Below are positions 43,641-56,200 of a stretch of 64,000 bases of DNA, piece after piece; the stretch's first letter is position 1, and the number at the start of each line of letters is the position of its first letter. This stretch comes from Gerris lacustris. Taxonomy: Eukaryota; Arthropoda; Insecta; Hemiptera; Gerridae. The notes under the pieces are model-generated. The model had not been told where the DNA came from. It worked only from the letters and a program-made list of their open reading frames with translations, and did not search any database. The translations under genes were made by a program, and so were the position numbers. The stretch lies in the NCBI GenBank assembly GCA_951217055.1, contig OX578277.1, forward strand, positions 102,055,511 to 102,119,510, in the 5' to 3' direction.

Positions 43641-44522
43641 CCTACTGTTTTCTGTATAAAATTTATTCTTACACGTCATAAGAGTCGATTTTCAAATAGC
43701 GTAATAAAACTGCTCCAGGAGTCTCCATGTCGTGGAGAGACAGACAAACACACAAACCTTTGAGACTTTATTAGGGCAGACTATTGTTAAAAACCAAAGG
43801 GGGTACTAAAGTAAATAAGTGCCTTAAATTCAACCGTCTAAGCAAATTTTATATCGCATAAATTAAATATCACCTCACTGGGAATCGAAACAACAACTTT
43901 GTTTCATAAATACTCATAGCTTTAAAATAACAAAATCTTTAAAATTAAATAAGTAATTACAGTTACATTTTATTAAATTATTGTGTTTTCCAAAACATCT
44001 TTTGAATTTGGTAAAGAAAGACTCAGATAATAATTAAAATTATTAAATTACCTCGACGTCACAAAATATTACTCAAAATAAAACACTTAATAAAAATGAC
44101 AAAAGGAAGTTGAGTTAAGGGTTATTCATTATACGTAATATCTTAAAGTCAAAAGATACCTTGATATAGTGCTGTCCCAGAGAGATAACCACGCCCAGAT
44201 TTGCATTGAATCAGGTCTACTTACTTTATCAACTCTGATAACTAGGAGAAACTAGTAGAGTCTCCATCCATTTACGAATATTTTTACTCGAAGCGATTAA
44301 AGGAAGAAATATATTTAAATTTCTAACAATTTCACTTATTTTAGTCGAGTAAATAAGGAAGTGTTCGTAACACAGAGTGTTTTAATTTTAAACTGATTTA
44401 TAAATTTTATTTCAGCTATCGTCTAAATTATTTTTAGCCTTGAGTCGGTCCTATGACCACTTCCTAAGTGTTCAATTGATAAATTCTTTGTTGATGTGAT
44501 AGTAAAAATGCTATTGCATTAC
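43641..44522. other. Unassigned AT-rich sequence
   Basis: No supported feature. Confidence 0.4.
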
Positions 44523-45590
44523 ATAATATACTTTTTCCGTGGTAGGCTGTGAAATAGTAACTTTAGAGCCTAAAAAACATAGCTAAAATCCATTTTTTCA
44601 TTACGTGGACTTAAAAAATCTTTTCATTACTCCTAGCTGTAAAGAAAAAATCTTTTACGTCCTAGGCACTAAAAAATCTTTTCTTTCCGGCGGGTAGTTG
44701 TCAAAACTTCCGTTAGTAGTGCTGCAGTCTTTGTAGAAATGCTTCTAGTACGATAAAAATCCGCTAGATGTCAATGCGTTTTATTTATCTTTTCTTATAG
44801 TGTAACCTCATTTTAAGGTTTCTGATTTTAAGTCTTAAGTATGTACTAATATTTGTTATTATTATATATTGATTAGTGATTAATATTTAATGTTTTTTCA
44901 TTGTCTGCTACCTCGGAAAAAATAGCATATGCTACGCGACTGTGAAGTGTTTTTTCTTTACCTTGGCAATATTTACTGTCTCGCTTCGCTCGACAGTAAA
45001 TGTAATTGCCGCGGTAAAGAAAAAACTCACTTCACAGCCTTGTAACATAATATACTATTTTCCGTGGTAGGCTGTGAAATAGTAACTTTAGAGCCTAAAA
45101 AACATAGCTAAAATCCATTTTTTCATTACGCGGACTTAAAAAATCTTTTCATTACTCCTAGCTGTAAAGAAAAAAATCGTTTACGTCCTAGGAACTAAAA
45201 GATTTTTATTTTCCGGTGGGTAGTTGTCAAAACTTCCGTTAGTAGTGCTGCAGTCTTTGTAGAAATGTTTCTAGTACGATAAAAATCCGCTAGATGTCAA
45301 TGCGTTTTATTTATCTTTTCTTATAGTGTAACCTCTTTTAAAGGTTTCTTATTTTATGTCTTAAGTATGTACTAATATTTGTTATTATTATATATTGATT
45401 AGTGAATAATATTTGTTTTTTCATTGTCTGCTACCTCGGAAAAATAGCATATGCTACGCGACTGTGAAGTGTTTTTTCTTTACCTTGGCAATATTTACTG
45501 TCTCGCTTCGCTCGACAGTAAATGTAATTGCCGCGGTAAAGAAAAAACTCACTTCAAAGCCTAGTAACATAATATACTATACTTATTGTG
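44523..45590 (+). mobile_element. Family I element, tandem duplicate (525-bp period)
   Basis: GGTAGGCTGTGAAATAGTAA starts units at 44541 and 45066, a period of 525 bp. Each unit has three short repeats of a TTTTTCATTACGTGGACTT type, an AT-rich middle, and a terminal hairpin. In the hairpin CTGTGAAGTG pairs with CACTTCACAG, AATATTTACTGTC with GACAGTAAATG, and the apex is TCGCTTCGCTC. The unit architecture resembles family C although the bases differ. Copies are over 95% alike by eye. An ORF at 45413-45616 lies in the hairpin and is not a gene. Confidence 0.85.
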
Positions 45591-45667
45591 TACACAGTAT
45601 GAAGAATATATTATGAAATTTGTAGAATGGTTCATAATTGATACCCCTTATAAATTGTTTTATTTTT

Positions 45668-46342
45668 AGGGTCCATAGGTAAAACCAAGGACCCTTATAT
45701 TTTCCTGCGTGTGTCTGTCCGTCCGTCCGGTCGCCTGCACTCACGGCAACACCTTTCGTCCGATCACTTTGAAATTTGGCATGTATGTGTCTTGTACCTA
45801 CCCACATATTTTAAAAATATAGCGACTTTTCAAAAAAAATGAGGGTAAAAAAACTTAAGGGTTAAAATTTTTTTTCGACACCATTTCGGGGTATCATATG
45901 AAAGGGTACGTCGAGCTGATTACAAAAATATATAATTCTTTGGTTATATAACTTTGATAGGGCGAGCATAGGCAAGTTTGAAGTGGGTATGAAACGTGCC
46001 CCCCCCCCCCCCCTCTATCTCGCTTTTGTGAAGTGCAAAAAATCTTAAAAAAATTCCTGGAAATTCTTCGACCAAAAGTAAAGATAGCACTTTTTGCAAA
46101 TTTTGAAAAAAATATTATTTTATTTTTTATTGACAAAATACGTTTTTTATTACTATGGTCTTTTCGGTGTATTTATATGGTTGTAGTCCGGTTCAGTGGC
46201 AAAAAAATACTTTATCAGAAGTTTGTTTATGTGTTTTGAGAATATCAGACCCATAGGATGGTTCAAAGTAAGCTTTTTAGCATTTTAAAAAACACCATCA
46301 ATAGGGTACTACTTAAACTATACAGGGTTGCCTACGGACCCT
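45668..46342. mobile_element. Family G element with AGGGTCC ends
   Basis: Left end AGGGTCCATAGGTAAAACC; right end, in complement, AGGGTCCGTAGGCAACCC. The first half has GTGTCTGTCCGTCCGTCCGG, ACTTTGAAATTTGGCATGTA and a C-run (46000-46013). No transposase ORF. Right-end-like sequences recur at 63405-63430 and 34206. No target duplication is visible. Confidence 0.75.
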
Positions 46343-46699
46343 CGCTGTGTGCTGACTAGCTCACACTTGACCTGTTTATTATAGTTATTTTCCTTGAGAT
46401 CTTATTTGCACGATGGAAACACTGTATTCACAACAGATAATTGCAATTGTTAAATTATAATTGATAATGTTACAGTCCAATGGTGACAGTAGACTACAGC
46501 AGAATTGCAAGTGGAAACAAATTATATTTGGTTATGTTGTCTATTTTTTACAAATGCTTTTGTATGGTGGACTAAAAGGGCCTAGGGTATTGGATGCTCG
46601 GCCTGAAGTTTTCGATATATGTTGTCCATTTTGAGAATAGAAATTTATTAGTAGAGCCACCAAAGCTGTAGTATGCTGGAATGAAGTGACCTACAGTAG
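46343..46699. other. Unassigned
   Basis: No supported feature. Confidence 0.35.
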
Positions 46700-47140
46700 T
46701 GGCTTAACTTAAGGCCAGGCACACACTGGGTTCAAACCAGTCTGCAGACGGTCTGCGAACTGTCTTCGTTGAGTCTGCCTTGTGTTGCTACAGCCTTGCA
46801 CACTGGAGGCAAGACAGTTGCATATCTTGTACCCTGCGAAATGGATCTCGTGGAAATTGCTGTGATTTGTGCATAACAGTCTGCGGACAGAAATGTTTCG
46901 GGACATCACCTAGGCTGAAGGACTTTTTTATCTTGCAGCTATCTTTGCCTCCAGTGAGCCCACTCCCATATACTGTATAAGCCCTTGAACTAGCGAAAAA
47001 ACTTTCTGGAGGCAAAATGTCCAAGTGTGCGCCTGTGCGCGAAGTCCTACACGCTAGTTTTTTCTTGTCCTACTCATGGACACTGGAGGACTAAAGCTAC
47101 CTTAGGTAACTTTAGTCCTCCAGTGTCCATGTGTAGGACA
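46700..47140. mobile_element. Inverted-repeat element remnant with a terminal hairpin
   Basis: CACACTGGAGGCAAGACAG (46798) is mirrored by CTGGAGGCAAAATGTCCAAG (47008). At 47050-47135, TCCTACTCATGGACACTGG and GGACTAAAGCTACC pair with CCAGTGTCCATGTGTAGGA and GGTAACTTTAGTCC around a 4-bp centre. CAGTCTGCAGACGGTCTGCG near 46737 is a further repeat motif. The Cys-rich plus ORF (46780-46980) and its minus shadow are judged spurious because they span these repeats. Confidence 0.65.
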
Positions 47141-47424
47141 AGAGGCTCAAGAGATAAAAAAAAGGAAGATTTTTAGATAGAAAAGAAAGAATATTTGGAG
47201 AGGTCTGTCATAGAGACCTATAAGAATCCGAATGTATAATGTAATCAACAGCTAACTAGGTATTGCCAATGAAATTCCAACTGCAAAATCATCAGGCTGG
47301 ATACATCCAAATAATGCTTCCAAGAAATAACTTCAGAGTGGAAGGACAACCATATGACTCAGGGCGAAGAAGGTAAGTTAAACTAAGATGTTTGGTTGAC
47401 AAGGAAGTGGATATAATAAAATTC

Positions 47425-47960
47425 TAGTTTTCTCCATTTCATGGAAAAAAATTGAATCATGGATATGTTTTTGGGCATTGAATCCACATATCGACATTTC
47501 AATGTGTTTCCAGAAAGTGAAGAAAATCAGTACTTATACATTTGTCTAATTGATATAGTAGATGGATCTTAAGGAGTGAAATTATAAAAAAATAATAATC
47601 CATTTTGATTACCATTTAGTCCGCTAGGAGCTCTGATATCATTTTATATAAAAATTTAATACATCTATCGGCGAAATGGGGTACTACAGAGAATGCAAGT
47701 GAAAACCTGTCTACCTTCTATTATATTCTAACTTCCTGGCACGATATTTTTAAGCGCGTCACATTTTGCATGACATTTATTGAAACTTCAGCCCGCCTAT
47801 CGTCAAAATATTGTACTATAAATGAGGACCTATTAACCTCTTATTATATCCTAACTTCCTGGCACTATATTTAAAACCGTCACGAATTTCATGTCGTTTT
47901 TTGAGAGACGGAAATTTCTTGTGTCCCTCACAGCTGAAACACATCCATGTTAAAAGTGGA
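47425..47960. repeat. Family J repeat, copy 2
   Basis: A direct copy of 39513-40050 with small indels. The minus ORF of copy 1 is broken here. Confidence 0.87.
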
Positions 47961-48599
47961 GATAACTAGCACAAGGGACATACCCTAAAAGCTATTTAAG
48001 TGGACAAACTGATTAAATCAGTGTTGTCATTCCCAGTGATTTCTTTTTCTTAAACATAGACACATTAATCTTTCAAACTATTCTAACTCAAACTAGTAAC
48101 TTTTTTCTAGCCTATAATATATAATTTGTTTACAAAAAGAAAGTGAGATAATCATTAAACTTGTTATAATAAAAAAAAAAAAAAGTTATTAATTATACAT
48201 ATCAGGTTGTTCTAAAAACACTGCGGGTCAAAACTTAACAGGAATAACTACAATAATAGTTGTTGTAAGTTTAGACCTTGACATATTTAATAATTGTCAC
48301 TTAGTTATTGACTGAATTGTTTTTTTTAGACAAATAAACCAATTATTCATGACTTCAATAACCCCTTCCATAAAAATAATTATCAATAATTAAAACTATT
48401 TTAATTCCGAGAAGTACTAAACACAGAGAAAAATAAATAAAGAACATCTCCATAAAAACTTAATGATTCTGCCGCAAAGCACTTTCAATCTTTTAATAGA
48501 CTACCATAAGAATTATACACCTTTTGTAGTTATTTTCTTTCATTTTAAGGCCCTAATTTGAAAGTGTTGACATTTTAATTCTGAGGTTGAAAGCGATGG
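47961..48599. other. Unassigned AT-rich sequence
   Basis: No supported feature. Confidence 0.4.
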
Positions 48600-49325
48600 G
48601 TACTAAAAACTATTTTTTATCTACGATTGATACGAAATATAAACATTTTATCTCTGTTTAGATTTGTCGAAAGTGATTATTTTCGTAGTTGTATTCATTG
48701 CGCATGCGCGTTTCATAATTATTCACCTTATCGCACACGATTAGCGTGTTTGTTTACATTTAATAAAACTGATTTTCTGTTTGTTTAATTAAAGTAACTG
48801 TTTTTGAAGTGAAACTTCTTTGGCGGTGGTAAAGTGAATTTTTTCATAGAGAGACATCGTGTAACGAAGTTTGCGATTCGAGACTCGTCCAAGTGTAACA
48901 TTTTTACAGATGAATTGTATTATATCTATTTTAAGACCAGCAAATTAAAACAAACATTTATTTTTATTGGAATAAATGTGGTTGCCTTAGCGTAGCAATA
49001 TCTTTTTTTTTTTTTTTTTTAATAAAATTTCCCATAACCATTTCTTAATCCTGAAATAATAAATTCGTCAAAAAATGAAAGAGAGCAATGCATCCTAGAA
49101 CTAAAGTTTCACTTCTAATGTGTGAGAGCCTCACACATATTTTTTTTCTGTATTTATTATTAAAATCCAACAATCGTTGATAAAGTACTGTACGCACCTC
49201 GTGGGAAAACTGCATTTTGCTTTGCTCGTGTGGTTTTACTACCCTCGCTATCGCTCGAGTTCAAACTCCACACTCGCATGCAAAATGCTACTTTCCACAC
49301 TAGACTCGTAATAAACTATTAAAGA
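48600..49325 (+). mobile_element. Family D element, copy 1
   Basis: It shares TACGATTGATACGAAATATA, CATTGCGCATGCGCGTTTCA and CACGATTAGCGTGTTT with 60355-60740, then ends in a hairpin block. In that block GATAAAGTACTGTACGCACC leads, GCATTTTGC pairs with GCAAAATGC, GTGTGG with CCACAC, and the apex carries CTCGCTATCGCTCGAG. Copy 1 is longer in the middle by about 350 bp. Confidence 0.8.
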
Positions 49326-49823
49326 GTCTATATTTCCTTGAATAAGAGGACACATTTTTTGAAATTGCAGTATATTTCTTTAATTTAGTACATATTTTAC
49401 TCTTATAACTTAAACTCGTAGATACTAGAATATTAACTCCGTTGGTTCCCACACAAGAATAGAAAGCATAAGAATCATATCAAATTGGCATTAGTTTTGA
49501 AAGAATGTACACGTTTTGAGCATTCCTGTACATGTTTTAATAATATTCTGTATTTATGTACTTCTTTTCAGATGTCTATTTGACGCAGTATCTTAAGATC
49601 AGAACTAAATTAATGTATAATGATGTCTTGAACACGATTTTACCTCTAACAATATCAGCAGATTATTTTTTTTGTGCATTAACATAACAAACCACCCACT
49701 GACCCACTAATTATTTCTTTTTGTAATAGCAAAATTTTTTCAATTAATGAGTTTAGCTATATAATTCACCCATCAAATTATAGTAGGTTGGTTAGATTTC
49801 CAAAATATTTTTAAGAGAGTTTA
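49326..49823. other. Unassigned AT-rich sequence
   Basis: No supported feature. Confidence 0.4.
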
Positions 49824-49953
49824 TAGGTTCGTTCCAACCCCCCTAGTTTTACGTCCTTTGCATCGTTCTGCAGATCGTTTAGGACAGGTTTTACACACAT
49901 GCGTTAAAATTGTATAGTAAATAAAATCATGTCAGGTTGGAACAGGTTTGTAA
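49824..49953. mobile_element. MITE related to 26767-26901
   Basis: It begins TATAGGTTCGTTCCAACC and ends GGTTGGAACAGGTTTGTAA; the ends are inverted. The interior differs from the hairpin at 26767-26901 except for the ACATGCGT motif. Confidence 0.7.
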
Positions 49954-50135
49954 TTTTAATTCACACCGTATTAAAAACATTAAAGGAAACCTAGAAGACA
50001 GGAAACCTTCCTGTTAATATGAGTGACGATTGACATTCCTGCGCATGTCATACAAACCAGTACTTGGTATTGTCAGAGGATCGCTTGGACCGTACAGTAA
50101 ACGGTTCGCAAACGATCCTTACGAGGATTACAACA
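49954..50135. repeat. Left part of an older element split by the hAT insertion
   Basis: TGCGCATGTCATACAAACC at 50041 is mirrored beyond the hAT by GGTTAGAACGGC and ACGCATGCCTATGA at 51434-51471. This suggests an older inverted-repeat element into which the hAT inserted. Ends are not defined. Confidence 0.4.
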
Positions 50136-50143
50136 GTTTAGAG

Positions 50144-51399
50144 CAGCGTTTCCCAACCCTATGGTCGCGACCCTATTTCGGGTCGTGACAAAAAATTTTA
50201 GGGTCGCGAAAAATCTTTTTAATTATAGACAAAAATAAAAATTAAAAGAAAAACATCAAATATAAATGAGTTCAATGGAATTAAAATATGTATGTAAATT
50301 TAATTTAACAAAGTAAATAGACTGCCAATTAGTGTGGCACATAGCTTCCTCGCATCCAATCATGTACTATAACAATTATTGTTATATTACTTTATTGTAA
50401 TATTGTTAATTTTGTAAAGACTATTAATAGTTCTAGCGATCTTTAACACTTCATAGCGGTGTCGCTGTTGGTTTAAAAAAATTGTATTTGAAAAAAATGT
50501 TTATCTCATTGAATAGATGAAGTTAGATTTTTTCCCCGACCTAAAATTCCAATTTTAAATTTAAAGTTCACGTTTATGCAAGCATTGCTCGTGAACGCTT
50601 GGACGGATAACGTTGTCCAACGAACTCGTCCTGGGCATTGGTAAAATGAACATGTCTACCAAATTTCATCAAAATCGGTTGACATTTACTCAAGTTATCG
50701 TCACACGTTTCATAATTCGCGGACACACAGACCGACAGACCAACAGACAGACAGACACGAGACCAAAAATGTTCCCTGATGTCTGAAACGGATTTCTGTC
50801 TTGGAATTTTTGAAATCGGAGGCATAAAAGTTTTTCCTTCTCAAAAGTGAACACAATGCTTCCGTTACCTTCGGTAAGCTCGGAAGCAAAATAATAAAAT
50901 GTATAGATAAATTCATAAGGAAAAGGAATGTTATAAGGAAAAGACAAAATCGAATACTTGAAAGGTTGATAAAAATAAAGCGACAAAATTAGGGGTATAT
51001 TGCAACGAGGAGTTATAATATTTCCTTGAAATTTCTTTTCATTATGCTTCCGACAAAGGGTAATATCAATCCGCCAACATAAATTGAGGAAGGCGCTTTA
51101 TATTATAAAAAAAATGTATTATAATAAAATAATTGTTATAAAAAATAAACAATCAAGCAATGCCATTATTAGAATTTAGATGATGAGCATGCGTGTTTTT
51201 TGTTTTAAATAAATCAGCCTAAAGTCCTTCGTCCCTAATCCAGTAATGATTGTTAGTAGCATTCAGGCTTTAGGCACCATGTATATCTCTGCAATATTTA
51301 GGGTATGCAATATGCTATACACCATACTCCAAGTAGGGTCGCGAAAATATTGAGTATACTTTTTTAGGGTCGCAGCATCTAAAAGGTTGGGAAACGCTG
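50144..51399. mobile_element. Non-autonomous hAT-type transposon, 1256 bp, with nested repeats
   Basis: CAGCGTTTCCCAACC and its complement GGTTGGGAAACGCTG form the ends. The 8-bp duplication GTTTAGAG flanks them (50136-50143, 51400-51407). Subterminal GGGTCGCGA motifs occur near both ends. Inside is a family B copy with family H sequence (50325-50890). No transposase remains. Confidence 0.94.
50325..50890. repeat. Family B / family H chimera inside the hAT element
   Basis: 50325-50412 is the GTGTGGCACATAGCTTCC end of family B; 50413-50715 is family H (TAGCGATCTTTAACACTT, CCCCGACCTAAAATTCC, CCAACGAACTCGTCC); 50716-50890 is the other end of B (CCCTGATGTCTGAAACGG, CTTCGGTAAGCTCGGAAGC). The right junction lies in the CAGACAGACAGACAC tract that both families carry. 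ORFs on the minus strand here are not genes. Confidence 0.8.
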
Positions 51400-51407
51400 G
51401 TTTAGAG

Positions 51408-52012
51408 GACGGTACAAAACACAGTCACAAGTCGGGTTAGAACGGCTTTTATCCATTACGCATGCCTATGACAATCAAATAGCCACCTATTATTTTGCAC
51501 TATTTTAATACTAAACGTAGAGTATAAACAGGTCGCTCTAAAGGTGAACACATTAACGTACTTAGATCTGTTTTTTTAATAAACTAGAAGCTCCTTAAGG
51601 TTTTAAGTAGTTTTAAATTATTTTCTTTCTTCAAAGATATATATTATACAAGCAAAGCCGAAGAAAGCATTTATCGATCTGTCGGCTATTAACACTTTAA
51701 CAATTCACAGTAAATCCTTGTTCTCAAACACAGACACACACAAACCTTCCAACTATACTTTACCTTAACTAGTAACTCTTCTCTAAATAGACTTCAATTA
51801 TTCACTTTAGAATTAATCCATAATAACTTAGTCTTGATTTCTCTCTATTCCTTTTGCTTTAAAACATTTTACTCAATAGAATTCAAACAGTAAAATTAAT
51901 TAGGCAGTAAGACAAACAGCAGTATCAAATATGAAATATAAACTGATAGCGATAACTTCAATTGGTGGTTTTTATTTATTAAGTTATCAATTGATATTAT
52001 ATTGAAATAAAA
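51408..52012. other. Unassigned AT-rich sequence
   Basis: Apart from the fragment to 51471 noted with the hAT, nothing is recognised. Confidence 0.4.
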
Positions 52013-52157
52013 TAGACTGCCAATTGGTGTGGCACATAGCTTCCTCGCATCCTATCCACGTACTTTATTGGTTTTATGCTTTCACAAGCCATTAATACAA
52101 TTATCTCTTTAATCGTTTACCCCATTATTTTAATCTGTAAAAATAGCTTTAATTTTT

Positions 52158-52745
52158 GCTTCCGAGCTTACCGAAGGTAACGGAAGCTATGTGATCGTTC
52201 TGAAGAACAAAACATTTTTAGGTCTCCGATTTCAAAAATTTCAAGACAGAAATCCGTTTTAGACATCAGGGATCATTTCTAGTTCCGTGTCTGTCTGTCG
52301 GTCGGTCTGTTGTTCAATTTTTGCGAACCAACGTATCTTAAAAACTACACGTCCAAATTTAATGAAATTTGGGTGGCAGGTCATGAGTAAGCCTATTGTT
52401 GGTCCCATATAAGTTTCAACTTTCTACGCTCCTTTGTTTCTCTTCCACATGCGCACAAACATACATTAATTTACACCTATAGCTTCAAAAGTACTTATCT
52501 GATTTGTATGACACTTTTATAGTTTATTGAAAAAAGCCCTCAGATAGCCCTAGATTACTTTGAACCGTTTGCGCTCTAACTTTTGCTTAATTGATACTTT
52601 AATTCAAGTAAAAAATCAAAACAATTTTGACAGATTAAAAACAGGGGAAACAATTAAACAAATTAGACAATAATGGCTTGTAAAAGTATAAAATTAATAA
52701 AGTACGTGATAGGATGCGAGGATGCTATGTGCCACACCAATTGAC
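52158..52745 (+). mobile_element. Family B element, intact copy
   Basis: It runs from GCTTCCGAGCTTACCGAAGG to CACACCAATTGACAGTC, 588 bp, and is the best reference for the family. It lies inside an opposite-strand copy of its own family. No ORF. Confidence 0.87.
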
Positions 52746-53018
52746 AGTCTATTTTACATGAATTAAACTATCAATTTAGCAAAAGTTAAAGAGTGCAGAT
52801 GGTTCAAATTAATCTGGGGCTATCTACGGGTTACTTTCGATAAACATAAAAGTTTCATACAAATCAGATAAATACTTTTGAAGCTATAGGTGTAAATAAA
52901 TGTATGTTTGTACGCATGTGGAAGAGAAACAAATAGAAGGTTAAAACTGATGTGGGACCAACAATGGGCTAATTATGACATACCATCAAATTTCATTAAA
53001 ATTAGATGTGTTGTTTTT

Positions 53019-53619
53019 ACTTTCTCATATAAAGAGAAAGTATTGTGATGGCGCGAAAATTCGATTTTGAGATTTTGATGGATTTACACGTTTTGAGGTC
53101 TCCTGAGTCCAAAAAAGTGGTTTTTAAAAAATGTCTGTCTGTCTGTCGTCTGTGCAGACGCCTGGAGCCTAAACTACTGGGCCGATTTTGACGAAATTTG
53201 GCATACATGTTCAGAAAAATCATACCCCGAGGCGAAATCGAGAAATGAATTTTAGCTCTAAATTTGGGGGCGATACTCTGCCAAAAACTCTGAAAAAAAA
53301 CTTAAAAAATATTATTTCTCGAAAACAGTTCCGACGATTTTTATTAAAAAATTCTAAAATGTAGTCCATTTGAATACGAATCCAACGATATAAGCCGTTT
53401 TCCCGGGAAAAATCTAGTTCCTGAGAAATTAGCTTAAAACGCGGATGGAGAGAGCCCGGGTTCGATTCCCCGCCGAGGAGAAGTTATTTTTATGATAAAT
53501 TTTGATGAAATGTTCAATAATATTTAAATGTACATTTGAAAACTAATAAGTGGAAACACTGGGCTAAGTAATTATGAACTCTTATATGAGAAAGTTTGTT
53601 TGAGTTGTCTCAGACCGAT
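53019..53619 (+). mobile_element. Family A element, full length
   Basis: About 90% alike to 30206-30810 by eye, with the same start hairpin and the B-box GGTTCGATTCC at 53459-53469. It interrupts family B between GTTGTTTTT and TTTTAAGATATG; both flanks end in T-runs, so a short T-rich duplication is possible. Confidence 0.82.
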
Positions 53620-53680
53620 TTTTTAAGATATGTAAGTTCGCAAAAATTGAACGACAAACCGACAGACTAATAAAACTAGC

Positions 53681-54530
53681 TAAGTATAGAAAATACAATA
53701 TTGACATCCAGAGTTTGATTATCAGTTGCTATTGAATTGAATATTAGATGGTGTCTGTCTAATTGACACAACATAATGTAATGTAAAAGCCAAATTTTGG
53801 TTTTGTATTGGCTTGGATGAAATTAAAAACACGTAATCTAATGTCTAGATTGAGAACTCTAGGGGAACGCGGAACGCGCCCCCCCCCCCCCCCCCCCATG
53901 GTACAGTGACTTTAGGTATTACATGGACTGGACACTTGGACAGTCCATGTCAGTGAACCTATTTCATTCTACATCTTTAGCAGTTTTAGCCCATTCAACC
54001 TCAAGTATAATAACCATAAACGTAATTATGCACATAGAATACACGAGAAATCTAGATTATTCTTTGAAAACATATAACGCTTAGTGCATAATATAATTGT
54101 CATTATTTTAATCAAGGAATAAACTAAACAATAAGATCTAGTAAACGAATTACAAAGGGTAAAATAGCCCGAATTTTCACTAAATGTATACATTTAAACT
54201 TTCTACAAAATAATATTTTTTGTTAATAAAGACAATTCACATTTAAAAGCTCATACTTATACACTTATATACTTATTTCACGTACAATTTAGCAAATTAA
54301 TTAAATAAATGAAAATTTTAGGAACATTTTATAATACTAATTCCATTCATAAAATTCATATTACTCTATTGTATATTGTAGTACTTAGGTTACTGAATTG
54401 TAGAATATTTCCAGGGATTATTTAGAGCTTAAAATTATAATACGTACATTCGTCTCTAGAGGCATTATAAATAAATACAGAAAAAATAAATATGTTAATA
54501 TACTCAACAGCTATTTATATATATATTTTA
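53681..54530. other. Unassigned, with poly-C
   Basis: A run of 19 C lies at 53879-53897. GGACTGGACACTTGGACAGTCC near 53924 is a short inverted repeat. No gene. Confidence 0.4.
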
Positions 54531-55499
54531 CTAGCTTTGCATAATTTCCGCACTTCACGTGGGGCTTATGCTAGGAATCAGTGGCTAAGTTTTCTATTAT
54601 CTTGCATAAGCGATTATACGAAAAGCCTTAATAGTTTTGTTTCCAGAGCCTTCATAGAAAACAATTAAGACTATATATTATACATAATTCATTTCATAAT
54701 TAAGATAAAATAACCTGTGAATCACAGTGTAGAGCCTATTTATTACATGCAAAAAAAATCCTCTATTTCATTATTAGGCACGATAAATAACCAATAAAAA
54801 AAACAACAAATATCTTAATCTGCGCCTCAAGAGTTTTCATATGACAAAAAATCGATCACGGGGCGTCTCGAAACCTTCCCTTGCCAAATTATACATAAAG
54901 GGTGGCAGGAATTAGTTGAAATGTAGAGAAACCTTTTTATCTTACAGAAAAATATAATTGGTGCGAATTTAACCTCAATCGACGAAATAGTTCAGAAATT
55001 ATTTAGTCACTATTTTCAAAATAGCGTCAGATATCAAAACAAATTTCAAAGAAGTAGAATTGCTAAGTTCAAGGAGAAAGGTTCTAAGTTCAGGGCAATC
55101 AGAAAAAGTTTCAATTTTTTTTACGATTTTTTAAAAATGTTTGACATCTCAGTGAAATAGGTAAATGAGGTCACACATCTATGATTTTCCGAACGGTACA
55201 ACCACATGTAAGGACTTATTTTCGTTCCAAGTTTCAAAACACAGGTCAGATAATAATTAAGCCACCTTAATGCGAGGGATTTAATTAGCTTGGCATGGTT
55301 TGCCATTTCTAATTAGGATGTCTGATTATTCCTTTATTCAAGAACAGAATAACGAGAAGAGAAATGAAACAACAATACAGGCTTAATGAATGTCACGAGA
55401 GCTACACTAGCGCAACAACCATATCAAGAATTACTCGTACTAATCACTCCTATATACCAAGAATCACTCGTATTATACACTCCCAGATACCAAGAATCA
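54531..55499. other. Unassigned sequence
   Basis: 54528-54620 (ACTAGCTTTGCATAATTTCC, CACTTCACGTGGGGC) resembles an old retrotransposon or Helitron end, not firmly assigned. Near 55430-55510 a short unit ACCAAGAATCACTCSTA repeats three times. Confidence 0.35.
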
Positions 55500-55870
55500 C
55501 TCCTACTTTTTTCGTAATTAGCCTATAATTGGTCCCATATAAGTTTTAACTTTCTAAGCCCAATTTCTCTTCAACATGTATATACAAACGTACATTCATT
55601 TACACCTATATCTTCAAAAATGCTCATCTGTTTTTTATGAAATTTGGGAGATTGGTCGGAAGTAGCCCGCAGATAGCACCAGATTAGTTTCAACCGTTTG
55701 TGCTCTTTAACATTTGCTTATACCTAAATTCATGTAAAAAATCAATATAATTTAGAATATTGAAACAATTAAAAAAAATTAGACAATAATGGCTCATAAA
55801 AGCATAAAATCAATAAAGTTCGTGATAAGATGCGAGGAAGCTATGTGCCACACAAATCGGCAGTATTTTT
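55500..55870 (+). mobile_element. Family B element, 5'-truncated
   Basis: Blocks ATTGGTCCCATATAAGTTTT, TTTACACCTATATCTTCAAA and GATGCGAGGAAGCTATGTGC; it ends CACACAAATCGGCAGT. The GCTTCCGAG end is missing. Confidence 0.82.
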
Positions 55871-55994
55871 TTTTGTGAATTTTGGGACCAATGCTCTAAA
55901 TTTCTTGATTTTGCTTAGGGGTGTTAACTTTTGATGAATACATACACATACGAAACTTTAATGAAAATGTGCCCTGTAGTTTAGTGTCTGCATA

Positions 55995-56200
<206 letters not shown>

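Larger units (their letters stand above)
52013..53680 (-). mobile_element. Family B element interrupted twice
   Basis: Pieces: 52013-52157, 52746-53018 and 53620-53680. They read in order as one reverse copy (GGTGTGGCACATAGCTTCCT; CAATTTAGCAAAAGTTAAAG; AAGATATGTAAGTTCGCAAA). The gaps are a plus-strand family B copy and a family A copy. The GCTTCCGAG end is absent. Confidence 0.82.

Noticed and set aside
46780..46980. Cys-rich plus ORF that looked like another EB-type module
   Set aside because: Cysteine spacing does not fit the module, no splice sites were found, and it overlaps inverted repeats of an element.
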